Shown here one piece after another: positions 1-9,477 of a stretch of DNA of 64,000 bases. The DNA is taken from NCBI GenBank assembly GCA_022825505.1, contig JAJDWR010000074.1, forward strand, positions 62,001 to 126,000. The letters are read 5' to 3'. This DNA comes from Gammaproteobacteria bacterium (GTDB lineage Bacteria; Pseudomonadota; Gammaproteobacteria; Steroidobacterales; Rariloculaceae). The notes below the pieces were generated by a model. That model saw nothing but the letters and a program-made list of their open reading frames with translations, was not told the DNA's origin and did no database searches. A program made the translations under genes and the position numbers. The stretch's first letter is position 1; the number at the start of each line of letters is the position of its first letter.

Positions 1-1
1 G

Positions 2-370
2 CAGGTCGCCGAACAGGAGGACGCCGTGGATCGTGTCAAGGTCATGGGCCGGGAACTGCGCAAGCGCGGCATCCGCGCACTGCCCGGCGGCGACTACGGC
101 TTTCCGTGGAACCCGGTCGGCAGGAACGCGCGCGATCTGGAGCTGTTCGTGGAGTGGTTCGGCTACGAGCCGCACGAGGTGTTGCATGCCGCCACCGCAT
201 TGGGGGGCGAAGCCATGGAGATGGGCGATGAGCTTGGGCAGATCCGGGAGGGCTTTCTGGCCGACATGCTGCTCGTAGACGGCGATCCGACGAAGGACAT
301 CTCGGTTATCGCCGACAAGGACAACCTAAAGGTGATCATGAAGGACGGCCGGCTGCACAAGGGCGGATGA
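2..370 (+). CDS. Amidohydrolase-family protein, C-terminal part (5' truncated by window edge)
   Basis: The reading frame is open from the window edge to TGA at 368-370, giving 122 residues of a longer protein. The C-terminal pattern ATALGGEAMEMGDELGQI, then REGFLADMLLVDGDP, then VIMKDGRLHKGG, is the closing part of the imidazolonepropionase/dihydroorotase-like metal-dependent amidohydrolases, where the last beta-sandwich strands report the protein as a metabolite hydrolase. The HPGGDYGF segment carries a catalytic-type Asp, but the main metal ligands lie upstream outside the window, so the substrate cannot be told. A GTG at 26 is an internal codon rather than the start. It converges on the glycosidase gene with 24 bases between stop codons. 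Confidence 0.8.
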   Translation, partial: QVAEQEDAVDRVKVMGRELRKRGIRALPGGDYGFPWNPVGRNARDLELFVEWFGYEPHEVLHAATALGGEAMEMGDELGQIREGFLADMLLVDGDPTKDISVIADKDNLKVIMKDGRLHKGG

Positions 371-394
371 GCCTTCCCTCCTGCCGGAGTGACC

Positions 395-1717
395 TTACAA
401 ACCGTTTCGACGCGCGATTTCGCCAAGCACGGACGCGCTCGGCTTGGGCAATCGTTCGAACGTCTCACGGTCGACTGCCACCAGGCCGAATTTCGGGCCG
501 TAGCCGAACACCCATTCGAAGTTGTCCAGCAGTGACCAGTGCAGATATCCCAGAACGGGGACGCCGTCGTCGATTTCTGCCTTGAGACCTGACAGCGCCG
601 ACGGGATGAAGCGCTGGCGCAAGGTGTCGTCTTCGGTGGAGACGCCATGTTCCGTAACCAGGATCGGCAGCCCCGTATTCGCGTAAGCGTAGCGGACGGC
701 GTTGCCCAGCGATGGAGGATAAACCTCCATTCCCAGGTGAGCCGTTTCGGCGCCTTCAGGTACCGGTAACTTGCCGTCGGCGTCGAAGAGCGCACGGGTG
801 TAATTCTGCACGCCGAGAAAGTCGTCGTTGACGGCGAGTTCAAGCCACGGCTCGTAGACCTCGGCGCGTTTCCTGTCACGAACAACAGCAGACCCGACGG
901 CCTGGTCGTCCTCGATGGCAATGCTCACGCCAACCGGCAAGTCCGGCAGCGACGACTTGATCGCATCGCGGCCGGCAACATGCGCCAACAGCAGGTTTTC
1001 CTGCGTTGCCGGGATGTCTGCGCGGTCGACCACGTTTCCGGTCGAGAATTTCTCTACGCCCAGCCTGCGGGCCGCCGCATCGAGCGCGATCCGGTTGCCT
1101 TGCCAAACCTCGTCGGGCAGAACCCAGGTGAGCAACGGCATGAGCTGCGGCTCGTTCAGCGTTACGGCAAAACCGATTTCCGCCCCCAGGTGCCTTGCCG
1201 CGCGCTCGCAAAACCGCGCGAACAACGCCGGCGACCCGCCGTTCGTCCAACCGCCCCGTGCCGCAAACCAGCGCGGCGTCACGAAGTGGTTGAACGTAAC
1301 GACAGGAACAAGACCGCGTTCCCGGCAACCCTCCACGATACGCTTGTAGTGGTCGAGCATCGCGATCGAAAGGAAGCCTTCCTCCGGTTCGATTCGGGCC
1401 CACTCGATGGAGAATCGATACGAATTCAGGCCCAGATCGCGAACGATATCGAGGTCTTGCGGCCAGAGTGCCAGGCCATTGACCGCGTCGCCGGACGGCT
1501 CGGCAAAGTTGGTGGGTTCCTGGTGTTCAAGGAACCACAGATCGCTGGCCGTGCTGTTGCCTTCGATCTGATGACCGGCAGTCGAGGCGCCCCAGAGAAA
1601 GCCGTCCGGGAATGCCGTGCCGCTCTGACCGCGCCCAACGCTGGGTGCGGCCAGCAGCGCCGCTCCAGCCGAAAGCACGGAGCGGCGCGACAGCAGGACA
1701 TCAGAAGCTGACGTCAA
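395..1717 (-). CDS. Exported family 1 glycoside hydrolase (beta-glucosidase-like)
   Basis: About 440 residues. The sequence contains the GH1 opening FPDGFLWGASTAGHQIEG, the acid/base motif TLNEPQ, and near the C-terminus the nucleophile segment VTEHGVSTEDD, where GH1 enzymes normally have TENG. The expected reaction is retaining hydrolysis of a beta-glycoside. A Tat-like leader (SRRSVLSAGAALLAAPS) precedes the catalytic domain, so the enzyme is probably exported. The start is uncertain: TTG at 1717 gives the complete leader and overlaps the receptor gene by 17 bases; GTG at 1678 would lose the twin arginine. It is directly downstream of a TonB-dependent receptor on the same strand, suggesting uptake of a glycoside followed by hydrolysis. 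Confidence 0.85.
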   Translation of the reverse strand: MTSASDVLLSRRSVLSAGAALLAAPSVGRGQSGTAFPDGFLWGASTAGHQIEGNSTASDLWFLEHQEPTNFAEPSGDAVNGLALWPQDLDIVRDLGLNSYRFSIEWARIEPEEGFLSIAMLDHYKRIVEGCRERGLVPVVTFNHFVTPRWFAARGGWTNGGSPALFARFCERAARHLGAEIGFAVTLNEPQLMPLLTWVLPDEVWQGNRIALDAAARRLGVEKFSTGNVVDRADIPATQENLLLAHVAGRDAIKSSLPDLPVGVSIAIEDDQAVGSAVVRDRKRAEVYEPWLELAVNDDFLGVQNYTRALFDADGKLPVPEGAETAHLGMEVYPPSLGNAVRYAYANTGLPILVTEHGVSTEDDTLRQRFIPSALSGLKAEIDDGVPVLGYLHWSLLDNFEWVFGYGPKFGLVAVDRETFERLPKPSASVLGEIARRNGL

Positions 1718-3986
1718 ATGCGAATCCGACCTGGCGGAATGAAACGCCGGGGAAGGTCCACAAGCGAACGCCGCCGTTTTCCTGCCCGATAAAAGTCGTA
1801 GCGTAAGCGTTGAGAATGTACGGCTCGTCTCCGAGATTGCGGCCGAACAATCTCGCCGACCATCGGCCATCGGCCGACCGAAGGCCAACGCTGCCGCCCC
1901 AGCGGGCGTGGGCCGGGTAGGTGAATTCCTCCTGGGCGCGCTGGGCAGCGCGAATGTCGGAATTGTGGATTGCGTTCAGATTGACGAATGCCTCCATCGC
2001 GCCACCGACGGGCGTAAACCACTCGCCCGATATCGTAAGCTTGCGCTCGGGGGATTGCGCCACCTGCTCGCCTCCCAGATCGACGGGTGTCGGATCGTCA
2101 CTCAGGAATCCGTCAGGGTACTTCGCACTGTTGTATATATACCCTGCGGAGAAGCTCAGATTGTCGGTAATCGAACCGTAAAGGCTTACCTCCACGCCCT
2201 GCGAAATGACCTCCGGGACGTTGACCGGCGTGACCACCAATTCCGCCTGCACAAGGATTTGTTCCTGCGCCTGGTAGTTTTCGACGTTCATGCGGAACAG
2301 ATTGGCGTCCAGCGACAATCTTCCACCCGCGAGCCCGAACTTGCCGCCAACTTCCAGGGACGTATTGAGTTCCGGGTCCAGTACGGTGGTCTCCGCCAGA
2401 GGATTGGCAGGGACATCCACGTAAGACGGCTTGAAGCCGCGGGAAACGGATGCGTACATGGTGCCGTCGGCGCCCACGCCCCAGCGGGCGCCCAACCGGC
2501 CCGAAACTTCCGAATCGTTCTTGTCGCCAAAGTTGGTGAAAGGCCCGTTGATCCCGGTCGCAAATTCCAGATCGTGGTTGGTGTATCGCAGACCGCCAAA
2601 CAGGGTCGTCGTTTCATTCAGGTCGATCTCCCCATCGGCAAAAACCGCCTGCGTTGAAGTCTCCACGTCGGCGAAGGTGAACTGCGGCCAGATCGGTCCG
2701 ATAGGAGGCGGTGGCCCAATGCAGAACGTCTTGGAGAAGTTGCACAACACGAAACCGGCCGGGTCGTCCAGATCGCCAATCTTGCCTCCGGTCGGAAACT
2801 TCGTGGTTGTATAGTCGGAAATATACGCTCCGGCAACGTAGCTGACCGTGGCATCCGGATCGGAGGCGATGCGCAACTCCTGCGCAACCTGCTCGCCCGT
2901 ATAGCCTTCGTAATAGAGTTGTGCGATGAGCTGGTTCCATTGGCGCGAATAGTTGCGGTATTGGTCGTCATGGTCCTTCTTGCGGTAGGACGTGACCGAT
3001 GTCAGCGTGTGATCGCCCATATTCCAGTCGACGATTGCGCCGAGGGACATCCACGACCTTTCGAGCCATGTTCGTTTTTCGCTGCAATAGACACGGGCAT
3101 GGGTGGTCACCTCAAAGGGTCCCGCATCGCCGCAAGCAGTCATCGCCGCGAGCTGCGCGGCGGGTGGAATCATGTTCGGTCCGGCAAAGACAGGGTATTT
3201 CGGTGCGACGCCGAGGTTGAAGAACTGGTCGTTACCCGTCCTGTTGTGGTACTCGGCGAACAGGTCGATCAACAAGTCCTCGGATGGTTCCGTCCGGAAC
3301 CGCACGCGCAGGCTCGTCAGGTCGTTCTCATCTTCCTCGCCATACAGTCGATTTGTCTTTGCACCCGACAGAAAGGTTGACCGTGCGGCGATCCGCAGGG
3401 CCGAGGTGTCAGTAATCGGCACGTTCGCTGCAGCCCGGATGACTCGCTGGGTGTAGTTGTCCCACTGATAGTCGGCGCCCACCTCCGCGGAGAACCCGGT
3501 GGGGTCCGGGGCCACGCTGGTAATGCTGATCACGCCCGCGGAGGCCGACGCGCCAAACAGCGTGCCCTGCGGGCCGCGCAACACCTCAACCTGCGCCATG
3601 TCAAGAATGTCCGGCATTGCCACGTTGCCCGTGGGCTGCTGGTCGACGACGACAGCAACCGACGCGGTCGCACTTTCGTTGAACAGGTTTGTGCCGATTC
3701 CACGTATGCGGCCACCGCCATTGGCCTCGGCGCCGGCCGTCGGCGAAACCTCCAGACCCGGCGCGGCGCGCGACAGATCGAGTACGGAATAAATCTGGTC
3801 TCGTTCCAGTTGTTCACGGGTTGCGACGAATATGGAAATGGGTACATCCCGCAGGGATTGTTCCCGCTTTTGTGCCGTGACGATAATTTCTTCGAGCGGG
3901 CTACCGTCAGCTTGCGCGAAAGTTTTCGCCGGAAGAATGACCATTGATGCGGTCGCAAGAAGCGCTGGCAAGTATCGAACTGTCAT
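1701..3986 (-). CDS. TonB-dependent receptor 1
   Basis: 761 residues, full length for the family. The start ATG at 3986 follows GGGGAG and opens a signal peptide ending near KTFAQ; an ATG-type start at 4010 is also open but adds a useless extension. The TonB box region LEEIIVTAQKRE comes next, followed by the plug domain (VEVLRGPQGTLFGASASAG) and a long beta-barrel ending in aromatic VGFAFDVSF, a typical outer-membrane C-terminus. Family role: energy-dependent import of a large or scarce substrate across the outer membrane. The adjacent GH1 enzyme hints at a glycoside substrate, but nothing in the receptor itself proves it. A Pro-rich loop (IGPPPPIGPIWP) lies in the barrel near base 2690. Confidence 0.93.
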   Translation of the reverse strand: MTVRYLPALLATASMVILPAKTFAQADGSPLEEIIVTAQKREQSLRDVPISIFVATREQLERDQIYSVLDLSRAAPGLEVSPTAGAEANGGGRIRGIGTNLFNESATASVAVVVDQQPTGNVAMPDILDMAQVEVLRGPQGTLFGASASAGVISITSVAPDPTGFSAEVGADYQWDNYTQRVIRAAANVPITDTSALRIAARSTFLSGAKTNRLYGEEDENDLTSLRVRFRTEPSEDLLIDLFAEYHNRTGNDQFFNLGVAPKYPVFAGPNMIPPAAQLAAMTACGDAGPFEVTTHARVYCSEKRTWLERSWMSLGAIVDWNMGDHTLTSVTSYRKKDHDDQYRNYSRQWNQLIAQLYYEGYTGEQVAQELRIASDPDATVSYVAGAYISDYTTTKFPTGGKIGDLDDPAGFVLCNFSKTFCIGPPPPIGPIWPQFTFADVETSTQAVFADGEIDLNETTTLFGGLRYTNHDLEFATGINGPFTNFGDKNDSEVSGRLGARWGVGADGTMYASVSRGFKPSYVDVPANPLAETTVLDPELNTSLEVGGKFGLAGGRLSLDANLFRMNVENYQAQEQILVQAELVVTPVNVPEVISQGVEVSLYGSITDNLSFSAGYIYNSAKYPDGFLSDDPTPVDLGGEQVAQSPERKLTISGEWFTPVGGAMEAFVNLNAIHNSDIRAAQRAQEEFTYPAHARWGGSVGLRSADGRWSARLFGRNLGDEPYILNAYATTFIGQENGGVRLWTFPGVSFRQVGFAFDVSF

Positions 3987-4246
3987 TAGACTCCCCGTCC
4001 TGGTCTGCATCCCGGTCAGCAGGGATACTCAACTATTCGAGGAACAATTCCATCATTTGAGACCCAAAATTTCAATTAATATCTTCTTTTGCATCCATCA
4101 TTTGTACTTATATTAGTTATCATTTTGCCCGATAGTTCCGGGGAGGATGTCAAACTCAGGATTCGCCGCGCAGCCCTGTTGTCGCGGCCTGTTGGATGGG
4201 CGGCTGTCATTTGGCTCGGGGCCGTGAGCCAGGCGATCGAACGTCG

Positions 4247-5113
4247 CTATTTCTTCCGAGCCGTACAGTCCCTGACGAACGCGATGATTTCATCCGAAAG
4301 CCGCCGGTCCGCCGTGCCGATGTGATAACCGATCGAGTAATGATTGTGCCCGATGGCAATCGTGCCGCGCGGGATGCGGCCGCCGCGCTCCAGCCGGGCT
4401 TGCAGCAGGCCCAGGCTCTCTGCCTGGAATCGCGGCAAATCGAATTCGGCAAACGCCACGAACAGCGGAATGGCCGTATCGGCCACGGCCGGAGCCGGCA
4501 GCCGTTCGGCATCGTGGTCGGGGTTTTCGCCAAAGTAGATTCGGTCCCGGTCTTCCAGGGGCGTAAATCCGTACAGGCCCGACAAGAGTACCGCACCCCG
4601 GATGTTCTCCCGGTCCGGCCGGTGCTTGAGGTAACCCGCGATGTGCGCCGCACCTGCCGACGTACCCGCGAGCACAATCCGCTCCGGATCGCCACCGTGT
4701 TCGCCTGCGTGGATCTTCAGCCAGTCGACGACGAGGGCGAGATCTTCGGGGCCTGAAGGCCAGACGCTGTCGGGAGCGAGGCGGTAGTTGATGACCACGC
4801 CGAGCATGCCTTTGCGGGCTGCAAAACGGCCGAAGTGGGCATTGAAGGGATGCGTGGGATCGCTCTTGGCTTCCTTGAGAAAGCCGCCGCCGTGCACCCA
4901 GACCAGCACGGGCCGTTTGTCCGCCCGATCCTCCGGTGCGTAGATATCGAGGCACTGCCTCGGGTGCTCACCGTACGGGACATCGACGACCGGCCGCGGC
5001 GCCAACCTTGCCAGTTGCTCCTGTTCGTCGACCAGCAGTGCCCGGGTCCCGGCGAGCACAGCGGGACCGAGTTGGCAGCCCATCCCGGCAATTGCCGCGC
5101 GAAACCCGATCAT
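4247..5113 (-). CDS. Alpha/beta hydrolase, HSL/esterase-like
   Basis: 288 residues. The oxyanion motif HGGGF, the nucleophile elbow GTSAGAAH and a late GHNHYS histidine segment place it with hormone-sensitive-lipase-type carboxylesterases; the Asp is probably in FDLPRFQ. No convincing signal peptide, so it is likely cytoplasmic and hydrolyses a small ester. Its ATG overlaps the stop of the upstream LysR gene (ATGA at 5110-5113), so the two are translationally coupled. Substrate unknown. Confidence 0.85.
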   Translation of the reverse strand: MIGFRAAIAGMGCQLGPAVLAGTRALLVDEQEQLARLAPRPVVDVPYGEHPRQCLDIYAPEDRADKRPVLVWVHGGGFLKEAKSDPTHPFNAHFGRFAARKGMLGVVINYRLAPDSVWPSGPEDLALVVDWLKIHAGEHGGDPERIVLAGTSAGAAHIAGYLKHRPDRENIRGAVLLSGLYGFTPLEDRDRIYFGENPDHDAERLPAPAVADTAIPLFVAFAEFDLPRFQAESLGLLQARLERGGRIPRGTIAIGHNHYSIGYHIGTADRRLSDEIIAFVRDCTARKK

Positions 5114-6027
5114 TTGGCTGCGGTCAGCTTGCCGACGGACCTCAAACCGCGCAGCGTCTCCAGGAACACGTTCGCAAACGGCGACAATTCCTCGTCTTCC
5201 AGCATCCGGACTCCGACGTAGCGCGACATGGATCCCCGAATCGGTATCTCCCGCAGCGCGCCCATTGACAAATCGGATGCGACGACGTCACGCGGCAGGA
5301 TCGTCACATAATCCGTGTCGCGCACGATCGCCTTGGTCGTCAGCAGCGAGTCGCAGCGAATGACGTTCGATGGCAGCGGTGTGTTGGTCGACACGAACAA
5401 CGCCTCAACCTGGCGGCGAAACGCGCCGGCGACGTACGGCAACACCCAGCGGGCATCGCCGAGCTTCGACAGCGTGATCTTGCTCGGCAAGTGTGCATTG
5501 GCCCGGCCCACGATCAGCGAAAACGGATCGCGCAGCAGGGTCTCTTCCATGAGCCTTTCGGAGGCGGCTACCGCCCCGGTCGTTACGATCGCAAGTTCGA
5601 TTTGCCCGCTTCGCAGCATCTCCGAGAGCTCATCGTCCGGGCGCTCGACCACCTGGAGCTCGAAGGACGGGTACAGCACCTTGATCGTCGATACGGCGCG
5701 CGGCACCAGACTGACGAGTGCGCCGGGAGTGCCCCCGATGACCAGAGGTCCGACGGCGTCAGCCCGCAGGAGTTCCACTTCCCGCTCGGCCTTCATCAGC
5801 AGGGTTTCCAGGGCGCGGGCACGTCGGCGCAATGCCACGCCCGTATGGGTGAGCGTGATGCCCGTGCGAGATCGCGTGAACAGTGTCGTGCCCAGCGTTT
5901 CCTCCAGTTGCAGGATGGTGGCGGACACAGCGGGCTGGGTGACATGCAGGCGCCGCGCGGCCCCGCCGATGGAGCCTTCCCGGCAGACGGTCAGGAATCG
6001 TTGCAGCGCGCGCGGGTCAAGTGCCAT
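5110..6027 (-). CDS. LysR-family transcriptional regulator 1
   Basis: 305 residues, the normal LysR length. The N-terminus has the winged helix-turn-helix (FLTVCREGSIGGAARRLHVT, then QPAVSATILQLEETLG) and is followed by a two-lobe substrate-binding domain (GPLVIGGTPGALVSLVPRAV). It presumably senses a small metabolite. It is 120 bases downstream of an MFS transporter gene and overlaps the following esterase by 4 bases, so transporter, regulator and esterase look like one transcription unit. That a LysR gene lies inside, rather than divergent from, the unit is less usual. Confidence 0.92.
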   Translation of the reverse strand: MALDPRALQRFLTVCREGSIGGAARRLHVTQPAVSATILQLEETLGTTLFTRSRTGITLTHTGVALRRRARALETLLMKAEREVELLRADAVGPLVIGGTPGALVSLVPRAVSTIKVLYPSFELQVVERPDDELSEMLRSGQIELAIVTTGAVAASERLMEETLLRDPFSLIVGRANAHLPSKITLSKLGDARWVLPYVAGAFRRQVEALFVSTNTPLPSNVIRCDSLLTTKAIVRDTDYVTILPRDVVASDLSMGALREIPIRGSMSRYVGVRMLEDEELSPFANVFLETLRGLRSVGKLTAAK

Positions 6028-6147
6028 CGCTCAAGGTTAACAGACACACCGGGGCGATATGGTCCCGGTTGGCTGAATTACGGAGCCCGGCGTATCGCGC
6101 ACCGCAAGGATGCAGCTACCGCGAAGTTGTGCCAGCCCCAACGAATC

Positions 6148-7380
6148 TCAAACCGCTTCCTTTCGCCGCGACGTACTCAACATGGCCACCACGACGATCG
6201 CCGCACCGAACATCGAGGCATAGGCAAGGTATGCGAAACTCGGCAACAGGCCGCCAACGCGCATCGAAATTATCGTCACGACGATGGGGCTCACGAACTG
6301 GCCGAGCATGAAGGCGGACTGCCAGAAGCCGGTACCGCGGCTGCGTATTTCAAAGGACAGCAGGCTCAATGCCCAGACGAGCAATGTCGGCAGCAACATA
6401 CCCGCACCGAACTGGCTGACGAGGCAACCGGCCACGAAAAACCCTGGCGTATCCGCAAGAGACATCATCATGAAGCCCGCCGCCAGAATCAGGAATTCGG
6501 CCAGCAGGAGCCAGGCGACCCGGGATTTCGGCGCGAGTTTCGCGTACACGTACGTTCCGACCGGTACCCCGAGGCTGGCGGCCGCCGTCATCAGGCCGAT
6601 GCGTCCCGAGTCGGTCAGCCCGAGCGCCGCCAGCCCGGTCGACGCCTGGATCTGTACCGCGTAGAAAAGTATCGACGCATAGATTGTCGTGACGACGATC
6701 AACGCCATCTTCAACCAGGGAAACCCGGCCCAGCTCACGTTGCGCGGCGCCTCGTCCGCCTTGCGCGGCGCTCCGCTCTTGTCCGGCTCCCAGGTAAACA
6801 CGATGACCGCAACCATCATGAGCAGTGCGCTGCCGTAGACCCAGAACGGCGTGCGCCAGCCGAAATTGCCGAGAAACCCACCCACGCCGAAGAAGAGAAT
6901 CGCCGACAGGGACGCGCACGCCGTCTGCCCGGCGAGCCATTTTTCGCGCGCGGAGCCCGTGTAATAGTCCCCGATCATCGTTGTGGACAAGACCACGATC
7001 AGTGCCTCGGCGGCGCCGACCCCGATGCGGGACACGAGGATCAGCCTGAGATCATCGAGAAATACGGGCGCGATCCCGAACGCCGCATAGAAGACAAAGG
7101 ACAGGAGCAGCAGTTTGCGTCGCCCGAAATAGTCGCCGAGCATGCCGGCGATCGGCGACAGCAATGCAACGCACAGCGCGGGCACGGTCAGCACCATGGG
7201 CACCAGGAACTCGTGGTTCGGCACGTGGCTGAACTCTTCGAGGAGCCTCGGCAGGATCGGCGCCAGCAGCGTGATCGCCATGACCGCGAGCGTGATCGGA
7301 ATCAGCAGGGAAAGGCCCGTCGCGATTCCGGGCTGGCGAGCATTCGTTGCGTCAGTGTTGGGGGCGTTGTTGTCCGGCAT
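6148..7380 (-). CDS. MFS transporter 1 (drug or metabolite proton antiporter type)
   Basis: 410 residues with about twelve hydrophobic segments. The loop 2-3 signature GMLGDYFGRRKLLLLS is typical of the major facilitator superfamily, and the general look resembles Bcr/CflA-type exporters. I chose ATG 7380, preceded by GGAAAGAGG, over an upstream in-frame start at 7473 that would add a Cys-rich hydrophilic tail. It heads the unit transporter-LysR-esterase. Direction and substrate cannot be decided from the sequence. Confidence 0.88.
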   Translation of the reverse strand: MPDNNAPNTDATNARQPGIATGLSLLIPITLAVMAITLLAPILPRLLEEFSHVPNHEFLVPMVLTVPALCVALLSPIAGMLGDYFGRRKLLLLSFVFYAAFGIAPVFLDDLRLILVSRIGVGAAEALIVVLSTTMIGDYYTGSAREKWLAGQTACASLSAILFFGVGGFLGNFGWRTPFWVYGSALLMMVAVIVFTWEPDKSGAPRKADEAPRNVSWAGFPWLKMALIVVTTIYASILFYAVQIQASTGLAALGLTDSGRIGLMTAAASLGVPVGTYVYAKLAPKSRVAWLLLAEFLILAAGFMMMSLADTPGFFVAGCLVSQFGAGMLLPTLLVWALSLLSFEIRSRGTGFWQSAFMLGQFVSPIVVTIISMRVGGLLPSFAYLAYASMFGAAIVVVAMLSTSRRKEAV

Positions 7381-7618
7381 CCTTGAGCCTCTTTCCGTGC
7401 ATGAGCAGACGACCTGCTGATAGCATAGGTGCAACAGGAAGTGCTGTCGACACGGGCCGATGGACGTTTGCACCAGGGTTCGATTGATGTGACAACACCA
7501 ATTCTTCGATCAGGCGTAGCCGTAGGCGCGGTGGTGGATCGCCGCGTTCGGAGAGGCCGGATTCGCTCCGGGACCTGCTATACGGACCTGCCGGCGATCT
7601 GTTGAAGGAGAACCAACC

Positions 7619-8665
7619 ATGCTGAGGAATTTACTGGCCGCAACCGCACTGCTCGTCTCCGCTTCGGGTGCGATCGCCCATCACACCACGCTGGGGTTCT
7701 ACGATCCCGAGGTCATTGTCGAGATCGAGGGCGTCCTGAAATCCCTGTCCATGCGGAACCCGCATGTGGAGTTCGTCGTCACCGTGACGGATCCCGACGG
7801 CGAAGCCGTCGACTGGCAGGTGCAGACCTCGGCTCTGAGCGTTCTGCGCGCCAAGGGTATAGAACCGGACTTCATGGAGGTCGGCGAGCGGATACGGGTC
7901 GCCGGCCCCGGGTCGCGACGCGGGCTGCCGGAGTTGAATGCCCGCAATGTCCTGCTGGAGGACGGCACGGAGGTCATGACCCTGGTGACCGCGGCGCCCT
8001 ATTTCACGGCGGAACGGTCCGACCTGCTGGAACCCGTCTTCAGCGCTTCGGTGGAAGCCGAGGCGCGGCGCACCGCAGAGGGGATCTTTCGCGTCTGGAG
8101 CACGGTGATGGGCGATCCCGCGTCCTTTCCGCTGTTCAAGGGAAACTATCCGCTGACCGAAGCCGCCGAACAGGCCCGCGCGGCCTGGGAACCGGACAGC
8201 GAGGAACTGCTTGCCTGCTGGTCAAAGGGTATGCCCCACCTGATGATCACGCCCGTGCCCATCGAGTTTGAGCGGATGGGCGACGACATTCGGCTGCGAT
8301 TCGAAGAAGACGACACCGAACGTGTCATCCACATGTCGGCCGGTGATTCGCCACCTGAGGGCTACAGCATGCTGGGCTACTCCACGGGCCGGTGGGAAGG
8401 CAACACGCTGGTTGTAGAAACGGCCAACATCGATGCGCCGAGATTCGATGACCGGGGTGTTCCCCAAAGCAGGGACATTTCGTTGGTCGAGCGCTTTACC
8501 CTGAGCGAGGACGAGAGCCGCCTCGACTACCGCGTCACCATCACGGACCCGGCCAACTTCACCGAACCCTTCGATCTGACACGCTACTGGATGTGGCGCC
8601 CCGGGATTCCGCTCGGTGCATGGAACTGCGGTGAACCGCAGGAGGTGGCCGCAAGCACTCCCTGA
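7619..8665 (+). CDS. DUF6152-type secreted protein (copy 1)
   Basis: 348 residues with a clear ribosome-binding site (AAGGAG) and a signal peptide whose best cleavage site, AIA|HHTT, leaves a mature protein that begins with two histidines. After that comes a small beta-rich domain (NPHVEFVVTVTDPDG ... WQVQTSALSVLRAKG) and a longer C-terminal module with GYSTGRWEGNTLVVETANID and a closing SLVERFTLSEDESRLDY segment. The family is of unknown function. Two more complete copies (44627-45649, 59901-60947) and one truncated relative (24509-25081) are in this window. It is divergent from the MFS gene at 7380 across 238 bases. Confidence 0.75.
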   Translation: MLRNLLAATALLVSASGAIAHHTTLGFYDPEVIVEIEGVLKSLSMRNPHVEFVVTVTDPDGEAVDWQVQTSALSVLRAKGIEPDFMEVGERIRVAGPGSRRGLPELNARNVLLEDGTEVMTLVTAAPYFTAERSDLLEPVFSASVEAEARRTAEGIFRVWSTVMGDPASFPLFKGNYPLTEAAEQARAAWEPDSEELLACWSKGMPHLMITPVPIEFERMGDDIRLRFEEDDTERVIHMSAGDSPPEGYSMLGYSTGRWEGNTLVVETANIDAPRFDDRGVPQSRDISLVERFTLSEDESRLDYRVTITDPANFTEPFDLTRYWMWRPGIPLGAWNCGEPQEVAASTP

Positions 8666-8699
8666 CAACGGGCTCGGGGTAGTGCTTCATCGCGCCCTT

Positions 8700-9455
8700 T
8701 CAGACGTGACTCTCACCGCCGTCCACCAGCAGCGTCTGCCCGGTGATGAAAGCGGCATCCTCCGAGACTAGAAACGACACCACGCCCGCCTGGTCCCCGG
8801 GTTCGCCGCTGCGCTTGAGTTGCTGCCGGCTCAGGACCAGGTCGAAATGCGCTTGCGGCACGGATTCCACCGCGTTCCTGGTTCGCGTCAGGCCAGGCGC
8901 CACGGCATTGACCGTGATCCCGTGCGTGCCGACCTCCGTCGCCAGACCGCGAACCAGGCCGATCAACGCACCCTTGCTTGCAATGTAATGGGTCATTGCG
9001 GCGGGCGGCGCAAAGAAGCTGGAAGAGGCGACCATGACAATCCGCCCCCATTTCGCTTCGATCATCGCCGGAATGAACTGTTGCGCCAGCAGAAACCCTC
9101 CGTCGAGGTTGACCTGCTGCGTCGCCCGCCAATCGTCGATCGTGAGGTCGGCGAACGGCTTGACGAACTGCATTGCGGCACAGTGCACGAGCACGTCGGG
9201 GTCGCCGTGATCCGACCTGATCCATTTGCCGAAAGACCGCACCTGGCCGCTGTTCGAAATGTCGCAGCGGAACCCCGAAATTCGATCCGCGCCGACTCCT
9301 GCCATTTCGATCGTTTCCGAGGTGTCGCCAATGTCGGCGATAGCGATTCGGGCGCCTTCCGACGCCAGCCTCAGCGCGATAGCCTGACCGATGCCCGAAC
9401 TGCCGCCGGTCAGGACGACGAGGCGGCTTTCGTGCCTGCCGCCGGTCACTTGCAA
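8700..9455 (-). CDS. Short-chain dehydrogenase/reductase (SDR)
   Basis: 251 residues, classical SDR. It shows the NAD(P)-binding TGGSSGIG, an early Asp after beta-2 (IADIGD) that favours NAD, the structural HCAAMQF in place of NNAG, the catalytic YIASK, and the C-terminal ITGQTLLVDGG. It should oxidise or reduce a secondary alcohol/ketone in the cytoplasm. The start is a TTG at 9455 or GTG at 9449; neither has a good ribosome-binding site. It is 22 bases downstream of a VOC-family gene on the same strand, and a flavin monooxygenase lies further upstream, which suggests a small oxidative catabolic group. Confidence 0.9.
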   Translation of the reverse strand: MQVTGGRHESRLVVLTGGSSGIGQAIALRLASEGARIAIADIGDTSETIEMAGVGADRISGFRCDISNSGQVRSFGKWIRSDHGDPDVLVHCAAMQFVKPFADLTIDDWRATQQVNLDGGFLLAQQFIPAMIEAKWGRIVMVASSSFFAPPAAMTHYIASKGALIGLVRGLATEVGTHGITVNAVAPGLTRTRNAVESVPQAHFDLVLSRQQLKRSGEPGDQAGVVSFLVSEDAAFITGQTLLVDGGESHV

Positions 9456-9477
9456 ATGTCGTTGCGTTGTCGGGCAG

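Noticed and set aside
5491..7386. Very long open frame on the plus strand (about 630 codons)
   Set aside because: It is antisense to the LysR and MFS genes, rich in Arg, His and Gln as expected for a high-GC shadow frame, and has no recognisable domain.
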